Source of the DNA: Amylostereum areolatum | Lineage: Eukaryota; Basidiomycota; Agaricomycetes; Russulales; Stereaceae | Length of the DNA stretch: 64,000 bases | Reading direction: 5' to 3' | NCBI GenBank assembly: GCA_012932865.1 | Contig: SAXG01000001.1 | Coordinates: forward strand, 1,415,693 to 1,479,692 | Shown: in pieces, positions 49,584 to 57,529 of the stretch | How the letters are laid out: each line of letters begins with the position of its first letter | Position numbering within the stretch: position 1 is the first letter of the stretch | The notes under the pieces: generated by a model | Seen by the model: only the letters and a program-made list of their open reading frames with translations | Databases searched by the model: none | What the model was told of the DNA's origin: nothing | Made by a program: the position numbers and the translations under genes

Positions 49584-50298
49584 GGCCCCGTTCAGCTGCA
49601 CTTTTCGAGCACTGCTCGAAATCGCGATTTACAATTTCGAGTGGCAGGCACGAATCGTGAATAGTGCTGCGCACTCGACGGAAACTTCCAAGCTTCCGAG
49701 CCTTCAGCTTGATTAATGCTGACAATGCCGATGAGTCACGTGCAATGTGCACGTTCAAAAGATAGCATTGATTATCTTCTTTAACTACATACTAGCTTTA
49801 TGTAAGCTTCACAACTTTATCAGCATTCAATATTCATGATCCAAACGATGATGATGAGGGCATTCCAGAAGATCCCATTTGGAGGGATGGTCCAGCAGGA
49901 GATTCGGTTATGCCATAAGTGGACCTGGAGGAGGATGGTGAAGATGATATATTTAATATGGTATCTCTCATGCAGAAAGTCGTCGTGTGGTGGCCTTCCA
50001 TGATCATATTGTCGCAGAAATGTGGGTTGCCTCTACTTCATAATCTTTACTTTAAACACAAGACGGGAGAGGAAAGATGGGGAGAAGGAGGAAGAACAGG
50101 GAGAACGAGTCGACGACGTGTCTGTTCTCAGGCCCGATGGGAATTCAAACTCCGACAAGTTCGGGAATTTTGAAAAGTGTGTCGCTGAACAGCAGCACTA
50201 CGCAAAATTGCGATTTTCTCAGGCCTTACCATTTATGGAAGGAGAAATCGTAAATCGCGATTTCGAGCAGCACTCGAAAAGTGCAGCCGAACGGGGCC
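49584..50298. mobile_element. Harbinger/PIF-like inverted-repeat element, interrupted at its end by element C
   Basis: 55 bp terminal inverted repeats (49584-49638 against 50244-50298, four mismatches) beginning GGCCCCGTTC. Target duplication TTA: one copy at 49581-49583, the other formed by TT at 50299-50300 plus A at 57399 across element C. TIR start and TTA duplication fit the PIF/Harbinger (Tourist) type. The interior has only scraps of coding text (for example near 49980: VVVWWPSMII), so it is non-autonomous. Confidence 0.75.
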
Positions 50299-50300
50299 TT

Positions 50301-50720
50301 TGTCAGAAACACAGTTTATGAGACCGATGAACCGCCTAAGTCGCGACGATGGGAGGAGCGAGAAGAAAATAGATTCGAGAGTGCCGGGGTCTAGGGTAGT
50401 GCAACGTGCGCTACAGTACCGTATGACGAGATGGACAGTCTAGGGAAAAGGGAAGAGGAACACTGTCCTTATATACAAGTGGGAACGATGGTGCGATGCG
50501 ATGCGATAGTGGTGCGAGCGGGGGGAACAATAGGAAAGGAGTCATGGGGCGGAGGACGAAGGTCCGGAGCAGTGATGTCATAGATAAGGATGCGGAACCC
50601 CGCTCGGAAGTCCGGGCAATGACGTCATTGAAGCATGTGATGCAAGGGAAGGTCATGTGCCATGACACGTCGCGTGTACGAGGTCTGCAAACGAAGAGAG
50701 AAATGGAGCGATCCGTGACA
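50301..50720 (-). repeat. 3' LTR of element C
   Basis: 420 bp, left copy on the plus strand. In this copy the word that became CATATGG in the other LTR still reads CATACGG (minus strand). Confidence 0.92.
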
Positions 50721-53700
50721 TTACCCCCCCTTTAAGACGCGCTTTCGCCTGGAGCGCGATGTCATCTGCAAGGGTAGATGCGAGAAAATCGTCAAAGGAG
50801 ATGCCGAGGGAACGCACAGGGCGGGGCGCATTTGGATGGCGTTTGTGGAAGGCGTCGATCATGTCGGTGACCTTTGAGAGCGAGGAGCGAGGGAGCCAGG
50901 TATTCTCGGAGTCAGGATAGCCTGCCCACTTGACGAGGTATTGTATGCCTTTCTTGTTGCGGGTCGGCTTCGAGTCGATGATGTCTTCAACGTCATATTC
51001 TTCTCTGTCATCAACGAGGTCAGGCGGCGGTTGTTCATAGTTTGGACCATGTGCCATTGTCTCCTTGTACGCGGTGAGCAGCGAAGCATGGAAGACTGGG
51101 TGGATTCTCCACGTCTTCGGCAGCTTCAGGCGGTAGTTCACTGGGCTAATGACGTCAACGATCTCGAAGGGTCCAAATCGTTTGGCAGCAAGCTTAGCTT
51201 TCGGCCTCGTCGTCTTCAGGTTTTTGCCTTCGAGCCAGACCTTGTCTCCAATGGCGAACAGTGTCGATTTGCTGATCGTGTCACCATTGTAGTGCTTCAT
51301 TAAGTCCGATGCGAGGGCAAGGCTGGCTTTGATCTCTTGTCGGACTTCTTCAAGTTGACGGAGGTGTTCTTCAACTGCAGGGACCTTTGAGGACGGGTTT
51401 ACGGATGGGTACATCTTGGGGAGGAAGCCATAGAGGACTTCAAAGGGAGCCTTTCCAGTAGCTGCATGGGTGCGAGAGTTGTGAGAAAACTCGAAGAAGG
51501 GCAACCACTTCACCCAGTCGTCTTGACGGTAGTTGCAGAATACTCGCAGAAACTGCTCAAGGTTCTGGTTCTCGCGTTTGGTTTGGCCGTCTGTCTGTGG
51601 GTGATACGCTGTGCTGAGGGCGGACTTGATCCCGAGCTTCTCGTTGAGTGTACGCATCACCTGTCCAGCAAATTGGGGTCCACGATCCGAGATGATCTTG
51701 TCTGCTAAGCCGTAGTGTCGGTATACCTTATCGAAGAGAATGTCGGCCGTGCCATCGCTGGTGATCTTCGTTGTACATGGGGTGGTAACCACCATCTTGG
51801 TGAGGCGATCGACCACGACATTGACGGCGTTATAGCCTTCGCAGTCAGGGAGTTCAACGATGAAGTCGGTGGAGATGACGCCAAATGGTCGATCGGGTAC
51901 TTCGTTTGGGATCATGTCGACGTGGGGTCGGCTGCTCTGTGTCTTCGTCGACTGGCAGGTTGCGCATCCTGCTACAAAGTCGCGGACAAAGACAGACATG
52001 CCAGGCCACCAATATTCACGACTCACAAGCTCGTAAGTCTTGAAGCGACCGGGGTGTCCAGCCAGGGGCGATTCATGGTACATTTTGACAATGTCGTGTC
52101 GCAACTCGTCATCTGCAGGGACATATACCTTTCCTCTAAACAGGACCAGGCCTTCTTCGTAGTTCCACTCTTGAAGGTTCTTGACGAGTGTACGTGGTCT
52201 GTTTCGTAAGATGGCGTCCAGGGCTTGAACGACCTCAATGTCCTTGGTTTTGCAATTGCGGATACGTCGTCGGAGTTTGACATCACCGAGGGAGGTTACT
52301 GCTCCTGGCCTTGTTGCGCGTACTTGGAAGTACTTGGGGTCAAGCAAGACGCGCTCTTTGTTGTCGTTTTCAACACCATCCTTGTGATCGGGTCGTCGAG
52401 ACATTGGATCCGGGCGGTGGGAAATTCCTGGTTTATGAACGAGCGAGAAGTCAAATCGAGTGAGGAATAGAGCCCAACGTGCCTGTCGACGGCTCAGCTT
52501 CTGTGCCGCCTTGAAGTGCTCCAGGTTCTTGTGATCCGTCCAGATTTCGACGGTGTCGGGGGCGCCTTCGAGGTAGTGGCGCCAGGCTTCAAGCGCACGG
52601 ATGATCGCAAGCAGCTCCTTGTCGTAGATGTCGTAGTTCCGTTCCGGTTCTGATAGGGCCTTGGACAGATACGCCACTGGATGCCAGTGACCGTCGTCGC
52701 CTTTCTGCGAGAGTATACCTCCAGTAGCAAAGTCCGAGGCATCGACTTCAACGAGGTAAGGCTTCTTTGGGTCAGGCATGACTAAGACGGGGGAGGAAGT
52801 AAACGCAGCTTTCAGTGCGTCAAATGCAGTTTGGCAGTCCGTCGACCAGTCCCATGTGCAGTCCTTCTTTGTCAGGTCAAATAGGGGTCGTGCAACCTTG
52901 GAGAAGTTCTTGATGAAATGTCGGTAGAAGTTGCCAAAGCCAAGGAAGGATTGCACATCTTTGACTGTTCGTGGTGTCGGCCAGTCCTGAATACCTGCTA
53001 CCTTGACGGGGTCCATAGCGATCTTGTCGTGCGAGATGATGAGTCCGAGGTATTCGACAGAGTCTTGTTCAAAGACGCATTTCTCCGGTTTGAGGAAGAG
53101 GTCGTTGTCTTGCAAACGCTGCAGAACCTGCCGCACTATGGCACGGTGTTCGTCCATGGTGCGAGTGAACACCAAGATGTCGTCCATGTAGATGATGACC
53201 TTGCCCGAGTCGATGAGATCCTTGAACAGTTCATTCATCATTGCCTGAAATGTCGCAGGGGAGTTCATAAGCCCGAAAAACATCACCGTAGGTTCGAAGA
53301 GACCGCGATTCGTCTTGAACGCAGCCTTCCACTCGTCGCCTTCCTTGATGCGGACATTGTTGTAGCCCCAGCGAACATCCATCTTGGAGAAGATCTTTGC
53401 ACCTTTGAGGCGGTCGACAATTTCAGAGATCAGTGGCAAGGGGTATTCATTCTTGACAGTGCCCTTGTTTAATTCTCGATAGTCCTGTACGGGACACAGC
53501 TTTCCATCCTTTTTCTTCACAAAGAACAACGGACTCGCCTGAGGTGACTTCGACGGGCGGATATAGCCCTTCTTCAGGTGGTCGTCGAGGAAGGTGTCGA
53601 GTTCGATCTGCTCGGAAGGTGAGAGGGGGTAGATCTTGCACGGTTTGGGTTCAAAGCCGTCTTTCATGTCGATAGCATGGTCCCATGGCCGTCGGTCAGG

Positions 53701-55002
53701 AAGTCGCTCGGAGGTTTTCTTGTCGAATACAGGTGCAAAGTCGCGGTACGGCGGGGGGACTAAGTCTTCAAAGGTTTGCGGGCGTGCGTTCTCTTTTGAA
53801 TGCTCTGCAAGCTCCTGCACTTTTGTAAAGCCCGCGCGGATGGGTATTGCATCTGGATTAGGACCATCGGTTTCAGGGAGGATTCCGGCGTGGCGTAGTC
53901 CATTGATCTCCCAGTCTCGGAATACCATGGGCCGCTCGTCGTCATCTTCAGTGAAGAGTCGTGCAGGTAGAGGGGAGCGATGGACCATGCGGACACGAAC
54001 ACCTTTGACTCTGCGTGCAGGAATAACATAAGTGGGGACTGGGGTCCAGGACACATATGTCGGCTCTGGGAAGGGATCGTCCACGACGAGAGGTGTCCTC
54101 GGGGTTTTACCTGCTTCAACCTTACGCTGTGATTGGACCGATGATGGTTTCCGTGGCTTGGTTGCGAGGTTCGTCACAGGAGGTTTGGACAGAGTGCACG
54201 AGGAAGGGCAGCGGAGCATGTCAACACGGTCTCGTTGCCAGTCTATGGTGGGATTGTGCTCGTCGAGCCAGTCTGTTCCAAGGATCATGTCATGATCGCC
54301 GATGTTGGTGATGAAGGACTCAGCTTCTTCCTCATGGTACGCCCTTGAATCTTGCGAGTATATCCGGATCCGCTGGGTCGTTGTGTCGCGTACCCAGCCC
54401 ATGACGTTCTCGGTGCTATCCACATTACGCACGGGGAACGGGTTTTCTAGTTTTCTTGTGGTGAGCTTCTTGCGTTCAACGAAGCTTCGGTTCAGGATAA
54501 TTCCTTCTGCGCCGCTATCAAGCAGCGCGTCTGCGTCGATTTCTCTTTTGGTAACTCGTCCGATCAGCTTGACTTTGAGCGTGATCGATGGTGTTTGCCT
54601 GTTCTTGGTGACAGTAGACAGATACAAACACGGGGGATACGATTGCTCACAGGTATGCATGGATGATAATACAGCGAAACGATTCGACGATGATACCAAA
54701 AGTCCTTTGCCTCCACCAGACGACGCGACTGGGGGGCGTTTCAAAAATCCTGCGATTCCAGGATGTCCTTCAACAGCGCTACTGCCTGCTCCTTGCCTTC
54801 CGCGTCCAGATCCTTCAGCTGGCGAGTGATCGCCGCGATGGTTTTGGATGGGTCGGGAGCTGCTTTCGCAGTGGACGGAGCCGTGTTCGTCAGCAGGGGA
54901 GGGGCCTTGGACCCAGTCTCTACTGCGCCCACCCGTCGCGCGCTCGAGTCGCGGTTGGGGCAGTCGCGAGAGACGTGACCGGCTTGTCGACACATGAAGC
55001 AC
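50653..55002 (-). CDS. Pol of element C, unbroken (PR-RT-RH-IN-chromodomain)
   Basis: 1449 codons open, made as a Gag-Pol fusion by -1 shifting from gag; the first 80 or so codons only overlap gag. Protease LLDSGAEG at about residue 160; RT with IIYMDDILVFT at about 603; RNase H VEVDASDFATGG at about 751; integrase finger HPGRFKTYELVSREYWWPG...CATCQ at about 983-1017; catalytic D at about 1046 and D at about 1106 (SDRGPQF); chromodomain (YDVEDIIDS, YLVKWAGYPDSENTWLP) near the end. At the place of the third catalytic residue, 36 after the second Asp, the motif reads GQTKREN instead of GQTERxN, so the catalytic Glu is Lys. The true C-terminus may be near 50720; the last 20 or so codons lie in the LTR. 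Confidence 0.9.
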   Translation of the reverse strand: MLHVSTSRSRLSRLPQPRLERATGGRSRDWVQGPSPADEHGSVHCESSSRPIQNHRGDHSPAEGSGRGRQGAGSSAVEGHPGIAGFLKRPPVASSGGGKGLLVSSSNRFAVLSSMHTCEQSYPPCLYLSTVTKNRQTPSITLKVKLIGRVTKREIDADALLDSGAEGIILNRSFVERKKLTTRKLENPFPVRNVDSTENVMGWVRDTTTQRIRIYSQDSRAYHEEEAESFITNIGDHDMILGTDWLDEHNPTIDWQRDRVDMLRCPSSCTLSKPPVTNLATKPRKPSSVQSQRKVEAGKTPRTPLVVDDPFPEPTYVSWTPVPTYVIPARRVKGVRVRMVHRSPLPARLFTEDDDERPMVFRDWEINGLRHAGILPETDGPNPDAIPIRAGFTKVQELAEHSKENARPQTFEDLVPPPYRDFAPVFDKKTSERLPDRRPWDHAIDMKDGFEPKPCKIYPLSPSEQIELDTFLDDHLKKGYIRPSKSPQASPLFFVKKKDGKLCPVQDYRELNKGTVKNEYPLPLISEIVDRLKGAKIFSKMDVRWGYNNVRIKEGDEWKAAFKTNRGLFEPTVMFFGLMNSPATFQAMMNELFKDLIDSGKVIIYMDDILVFTRTMDEHRAIVRQVLQRLQDNDLFLKPEKCVFEQDSVEYLGLIISHDKIAMDPVKVAGIQDWPTPRTVKDVQSFLGFGNFYRHFIKNFSKVARPLFDLTKKDCTWDWSTDCQTAFDALKAAFTSSPVLVMPDPKKPYLVEVDASDFATGGILSQKGDDGHWHPVAYLSKALSEPERNYDIYDKELLAIIRALEAWRHYLEGAPDTVEIWTDHKNLEHFKAAQKLSRRQARWALFLTRFDFSLVHKPGISHRPDPMSRRPDHKDGVENDNKERVLLDPKYFQVRATRPGAVTSLGDVKLRRRIRNCKTKDIEVVQALDAILRNRPRTLVKNLQEWNYEEGLVLFRGKVYVPADDELRHDIVKMYHESPLAGHPGRFKTYELVSREYWWPGMSVFVRDFVAGCATCQSTKTQSSRPHVDMIPNEVPDRPFGVISTDFIVELPDCEGYNAVNVVVDRLTKMVVTTPCTTKITSDGTADILFDKVYRHYGLADKIISDRGPQFAGQVMRTLNEKLGIKSALSTAYHPQTDGQTKRENQNLEQFLRVFCNYRQDDWVKWLPFFEFSHNSRTHAATGKAPFEVLYGFLPKMYPSVNPSSKVPAVEEHLRQLEEVRQEIKASLALASDLMKHYNGDTISKSTLFAIGDKVWLEGKNLKTTRPKAKLAAKRFGPFEIVDVISPVNYRLKLPKTWRIHPVFHASLLTAYKETMAHGPNYEQPPPDLVDDREEYDVEDIIDSKPTRNKKGIQYLVKWAGYPDSENTWLPRSSLSKVTDMIDAFHKRHPNAPRPVRSLGISFDDFLASTLADDIALQAKARLKGGVMSRIAPFLSSFADLVHATCHGT

Positions 55003-55766
55003 TTGCCTTCGCGCATCATCTTTGCGCGCTCGTCGTCCGTCAGCTTTGCAGGGCGGGTCGAGGTGTTGGTGAAGGCGCCGACTCAGCGCGACGAGGAGTC
55101 ATTGGTCGAACCGTTCGAGGTGAGCGCGACAGCCCCCTTGGACTGACTGCTCTTCCTCTCTGGGTTCTCTTCGAGCCACTGGTGGTTGATGCGGCGGGCG
55201 CGCTCCTTCCATTCCGCGAGCTTGGTGGGGAACGGGTACGACCGGGCCACCTGCTTGCCGAGGTCACGCTGAAGTCCCTTCTTGAAAAAGTGGATTAGCG
55301 CCTCGTCGTCGTACGCTGACATGGTTGCCAGCATCTCAAACTCGGTGATAAAGTCAGTGACGTCCCGGGTGGTCATTGCGAGCTCGTTGATCTTACGCTG
55401 AGCCTCTATCTTTGGATCGACGGGCACGAAGTCTTTGCCAAACCTCTCGAAGAGCTCTTTGTAGGAGCTATAGTGGAGTGTTGGGGGCGTGGGGTCGAGG
55501 GTTTTGGCATCTTCCTTCTCGTCTTCGTCGGCGAAGAGTTCTATGCGGCGATGCGTGGCCCAGGCTTTCGCCGTGTCGTCCTCCATCAGGCTGAGGAGGA
55601 GCATCATCTTGGCGTCATCTGTGCCATAAACATCCTTGTTAACGCGCAGGAACATGCGGAGCTCGAGGGAGAACCTGAGGGTGTCGCGTCTATCGCCTTT
55701 GAATGGCTTTGGCTTGGGGCCGATCTCCCGCTTGGAGATGGCAGGTTTGGATTCGGTGTCGGACAT
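54741..55766 (-). pseudogene. Gag of element C, one TGA codon
   Basis: Starts at the first ATG after the leader (MSDTESKPAISKRE). A capsid-like region (KPFKGDRRDTLRFSLELRMF, YKELFERFGKDFVP, MTTRDVTDFITEFE, ALIHFFKKGLQRDLG) is followed by CCHC knuckle CFMCRQAGHVSRDC and a helical end LKDLDAEGKEQAVALLKDIL. TGA at 55083-55085 falls where CGA (Arg) is a one-step CpG change. Gag ends at 54741 and overlaps pol by 262 nt in the -1 frame. The slip-like run is GGATTTTTGAAA at the stop. Confidence 0.85.
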
Positions 55767-56975
55767 CTTGTCGAAGGGGAGGGGGACGGTGAGGGATTGG
55801 GCGAGTTCTTGATCAAGGCGGCGTAGGGTTTCTCGTCGGCGTTCTTCTGCTTCTTCAACTTCGTCCTCAACTTGTTTTGCGACAAGGAAGTCGGCGGGGG
55901 TGAGGAATTGCTGGTTATGATGCCACGACCAGTGATCTTGGACGGGACTAAACGAAGTGGGCTACCACTCAACTACTAATCGTCCTAGGGTTCCGTTCTT
56001 GTTCCGTCTATAGGCGTACCACTTCCCAGTTGTGTCGTTGTGGTTGATCCCTTCTGGGACTTCGATTACAGTACGTCGACGGGGTGGGGGCGAGTTGGTC
56101 GGAGGGGGTTCAGGAAGCGCTGTAGAACGTCCGCAGCAGTGGCAAAATCCGATTCTTCGACGTAGGGTTGTTCGTCGTGGTCGTCGAAGTACCAGTCTCG
56201 ACGTTGCCGGTTTGGTTCGTCGTGCAGCCAACGTACGGATTCCTTAGTCTGCTGCGAGGTGAGGATATAGTATTCTTCGGGACAGTAGTCTCGAAAGACG
56301 CCTGGGGGAAGGTTCGGGGTGGGGGGACGAGGGGCTGTGGAGGACGTGATGATGGTCTAGAAGAAGTCCGCCGCGATGGGGCAACGGCCGAGGAGTTTCT
56401 TGGTGAGGTAGCCGGCTTTTACTGCCTGGCGGATCTTATGTTCGTGGTGGCGGCGACGAAGGGTCTTACCCTTGATGGTGGGACGGAGAACTGGTGGCGG
56501 GGTGGATTCGGGGGTCCGATGGTTAAACTGGGAGACGGAGGTGAAACTGGTTTGGAGGATCGGGTTGGGGGCGTCTTGGATGAGGTATGTGTGGTAGGTG
56601 GGGGCGTGGAGGGTGAATTCAAGGCGTTCGAGATCTACGTTGATGCACGTAGTGATCCGGACGTATAGGGCGAGGACGACAGTACCGTGATCCTTGTGCC
56701 ACCTCCACTCGAAGATGCGGAAGTTGAGGCCGTGCGCGGTCCAGGGATCTTTCTTGCAGAGGTTCTGTACGGGGACGAGGCAGTTGACGGTGACGGCGTC
56801 GGACCAAGGGTAGGGGAGTGGTGCGTCGTCGCGGGGGGTGATCGGCTTTCCGTTGAACGGGAGGAAGACCGGTGCGTTCGGGAGGTCCGTGGTGGGAGTT
56901 TTTAACGTCGTAGAGATGGCAGAGGTAGATGGAGAGAGGGGTGCGAGGTAGGCGTAGGGGTAGACTGTCCAGGTG
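55767..56975 (-). other. ATG-free coding-like leader of element C
   Basis: Between the 5' LTR and gag the minus strand has no ATG in any frame. One frame is open from inside the LTR to TAG 56357-56359 and then on to TAA 56066. It reads like protein: LPFNGKPITPRDDAPLPYP, NFRIFEWRWHKDHGTVVLAL, RLEFTLHAPTYHTYLIQDA, RDYCPEEYYILTSQQTKES and RDWYFDDHDEQPYVEESDF. A second frame, -1 relative to it, takes over near 56100 (EVPEGINHNDTTGKWYAYRR), is crossed by TAG 55962-55964, and then is in frame with gag (DHWSWHHNQQFLTPADFLV; VEEAEERRRETLRRLDQEL). No known domain. Confidence 0.6.
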
Positions 56976-57393
56976 TCAGAAACACAGTTTATGAGACCGA
57001 TAAACCGCCTAAGTCGCGACGATGGGAGGAGCGAGAAGAAAATAGATTCGAGAGTGCCGGGGTCTAGGGTAGTGCAACGTGCGCTACAGTACCATATGAT
57101 GAGATGGACAGTCTAGGGAAAAGGGAAGAGGAACACTATCCTTATATACAAGTGGGAACGATGGTGCGATGCGATGCGATAGTGGTGCGAGCGGGGGGAA
57201 CAATAGGAAAGGAGTCATGGGGCGGAGGACGAAGGTCCGGAGCAGTGATGTCATAGATAAGGATGTGGAACCCCACTCGGAAGTCCGGGCAATGACGTCA
57301 TTGAAGCATGTGATGCAAGGGAAGGTCATGTGCCGTGACACGTCGCGTGTACGAGGTCTGCAAACGAAGAGAGAAATGGAGCGATCCGTGACA
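56974..57393 (-). repeat. 5' LTR of element C
   Basis: 420 bp. On the minus strand it carries TATATAAGG at about 57142-57148 as the likely promoter. The only ATG between the TATA box and gag is at 57092-57094, and it is absent from the other LTR. Confidence 0.92.
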
Positions 57394-57407
57394 GCCTTAC
57401 TGTTTAC

Positions 57408-57503
57408 GGTTCCTCTAGGAACATTTATTATGTCATCCTTTTCCTTCCCATCCACGCACGATTTGTGACGCTGAGACGGGCTAGGTTAGGGTTAGCTGCA
57501 CAT
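57408..57503. repeat. Block duplicated at 58115-58195, with telomere-like end
   Basis: TTACGGTTCCTCTAGGAACA and the following ATTTATTATGTCATC recur at 58115-58150. Both copies continue into GTGAC...GAGACGG and a GGTTA(G)GGTTAG-type tail. In this copy the tail reads TAGGTTAGGGTTAG, i.e. a little over two TTAGGG-type units. Confidence 0.6.
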
Positions 57504-57529
57504 GACCTCCTTTTTTGGTACAACACATC

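Larger units (their letters stand above)
50301..57393 (-). mobile_element. Element C: 7.1 kb chromodomain LTR retrotransposon
   Basis: Two 420 bp LTRs (50301-50720 and 56974-57393; seven differences, ends TGTCA/TGACA) with a 5 bp target duplication GCCTT (50296-50300 and 57394-57398). On the minus strand the order is LTR, a long ATG-free coding-like leader, gag, pol in the -1 frame with chromodomain, LTR. Pol is unbroken. Gag has one TGA and the leader has in-frame TAG codons. It inserted into the last bases of the Harbinger-like element, so it is younger than that element. Confidence 0.93.
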
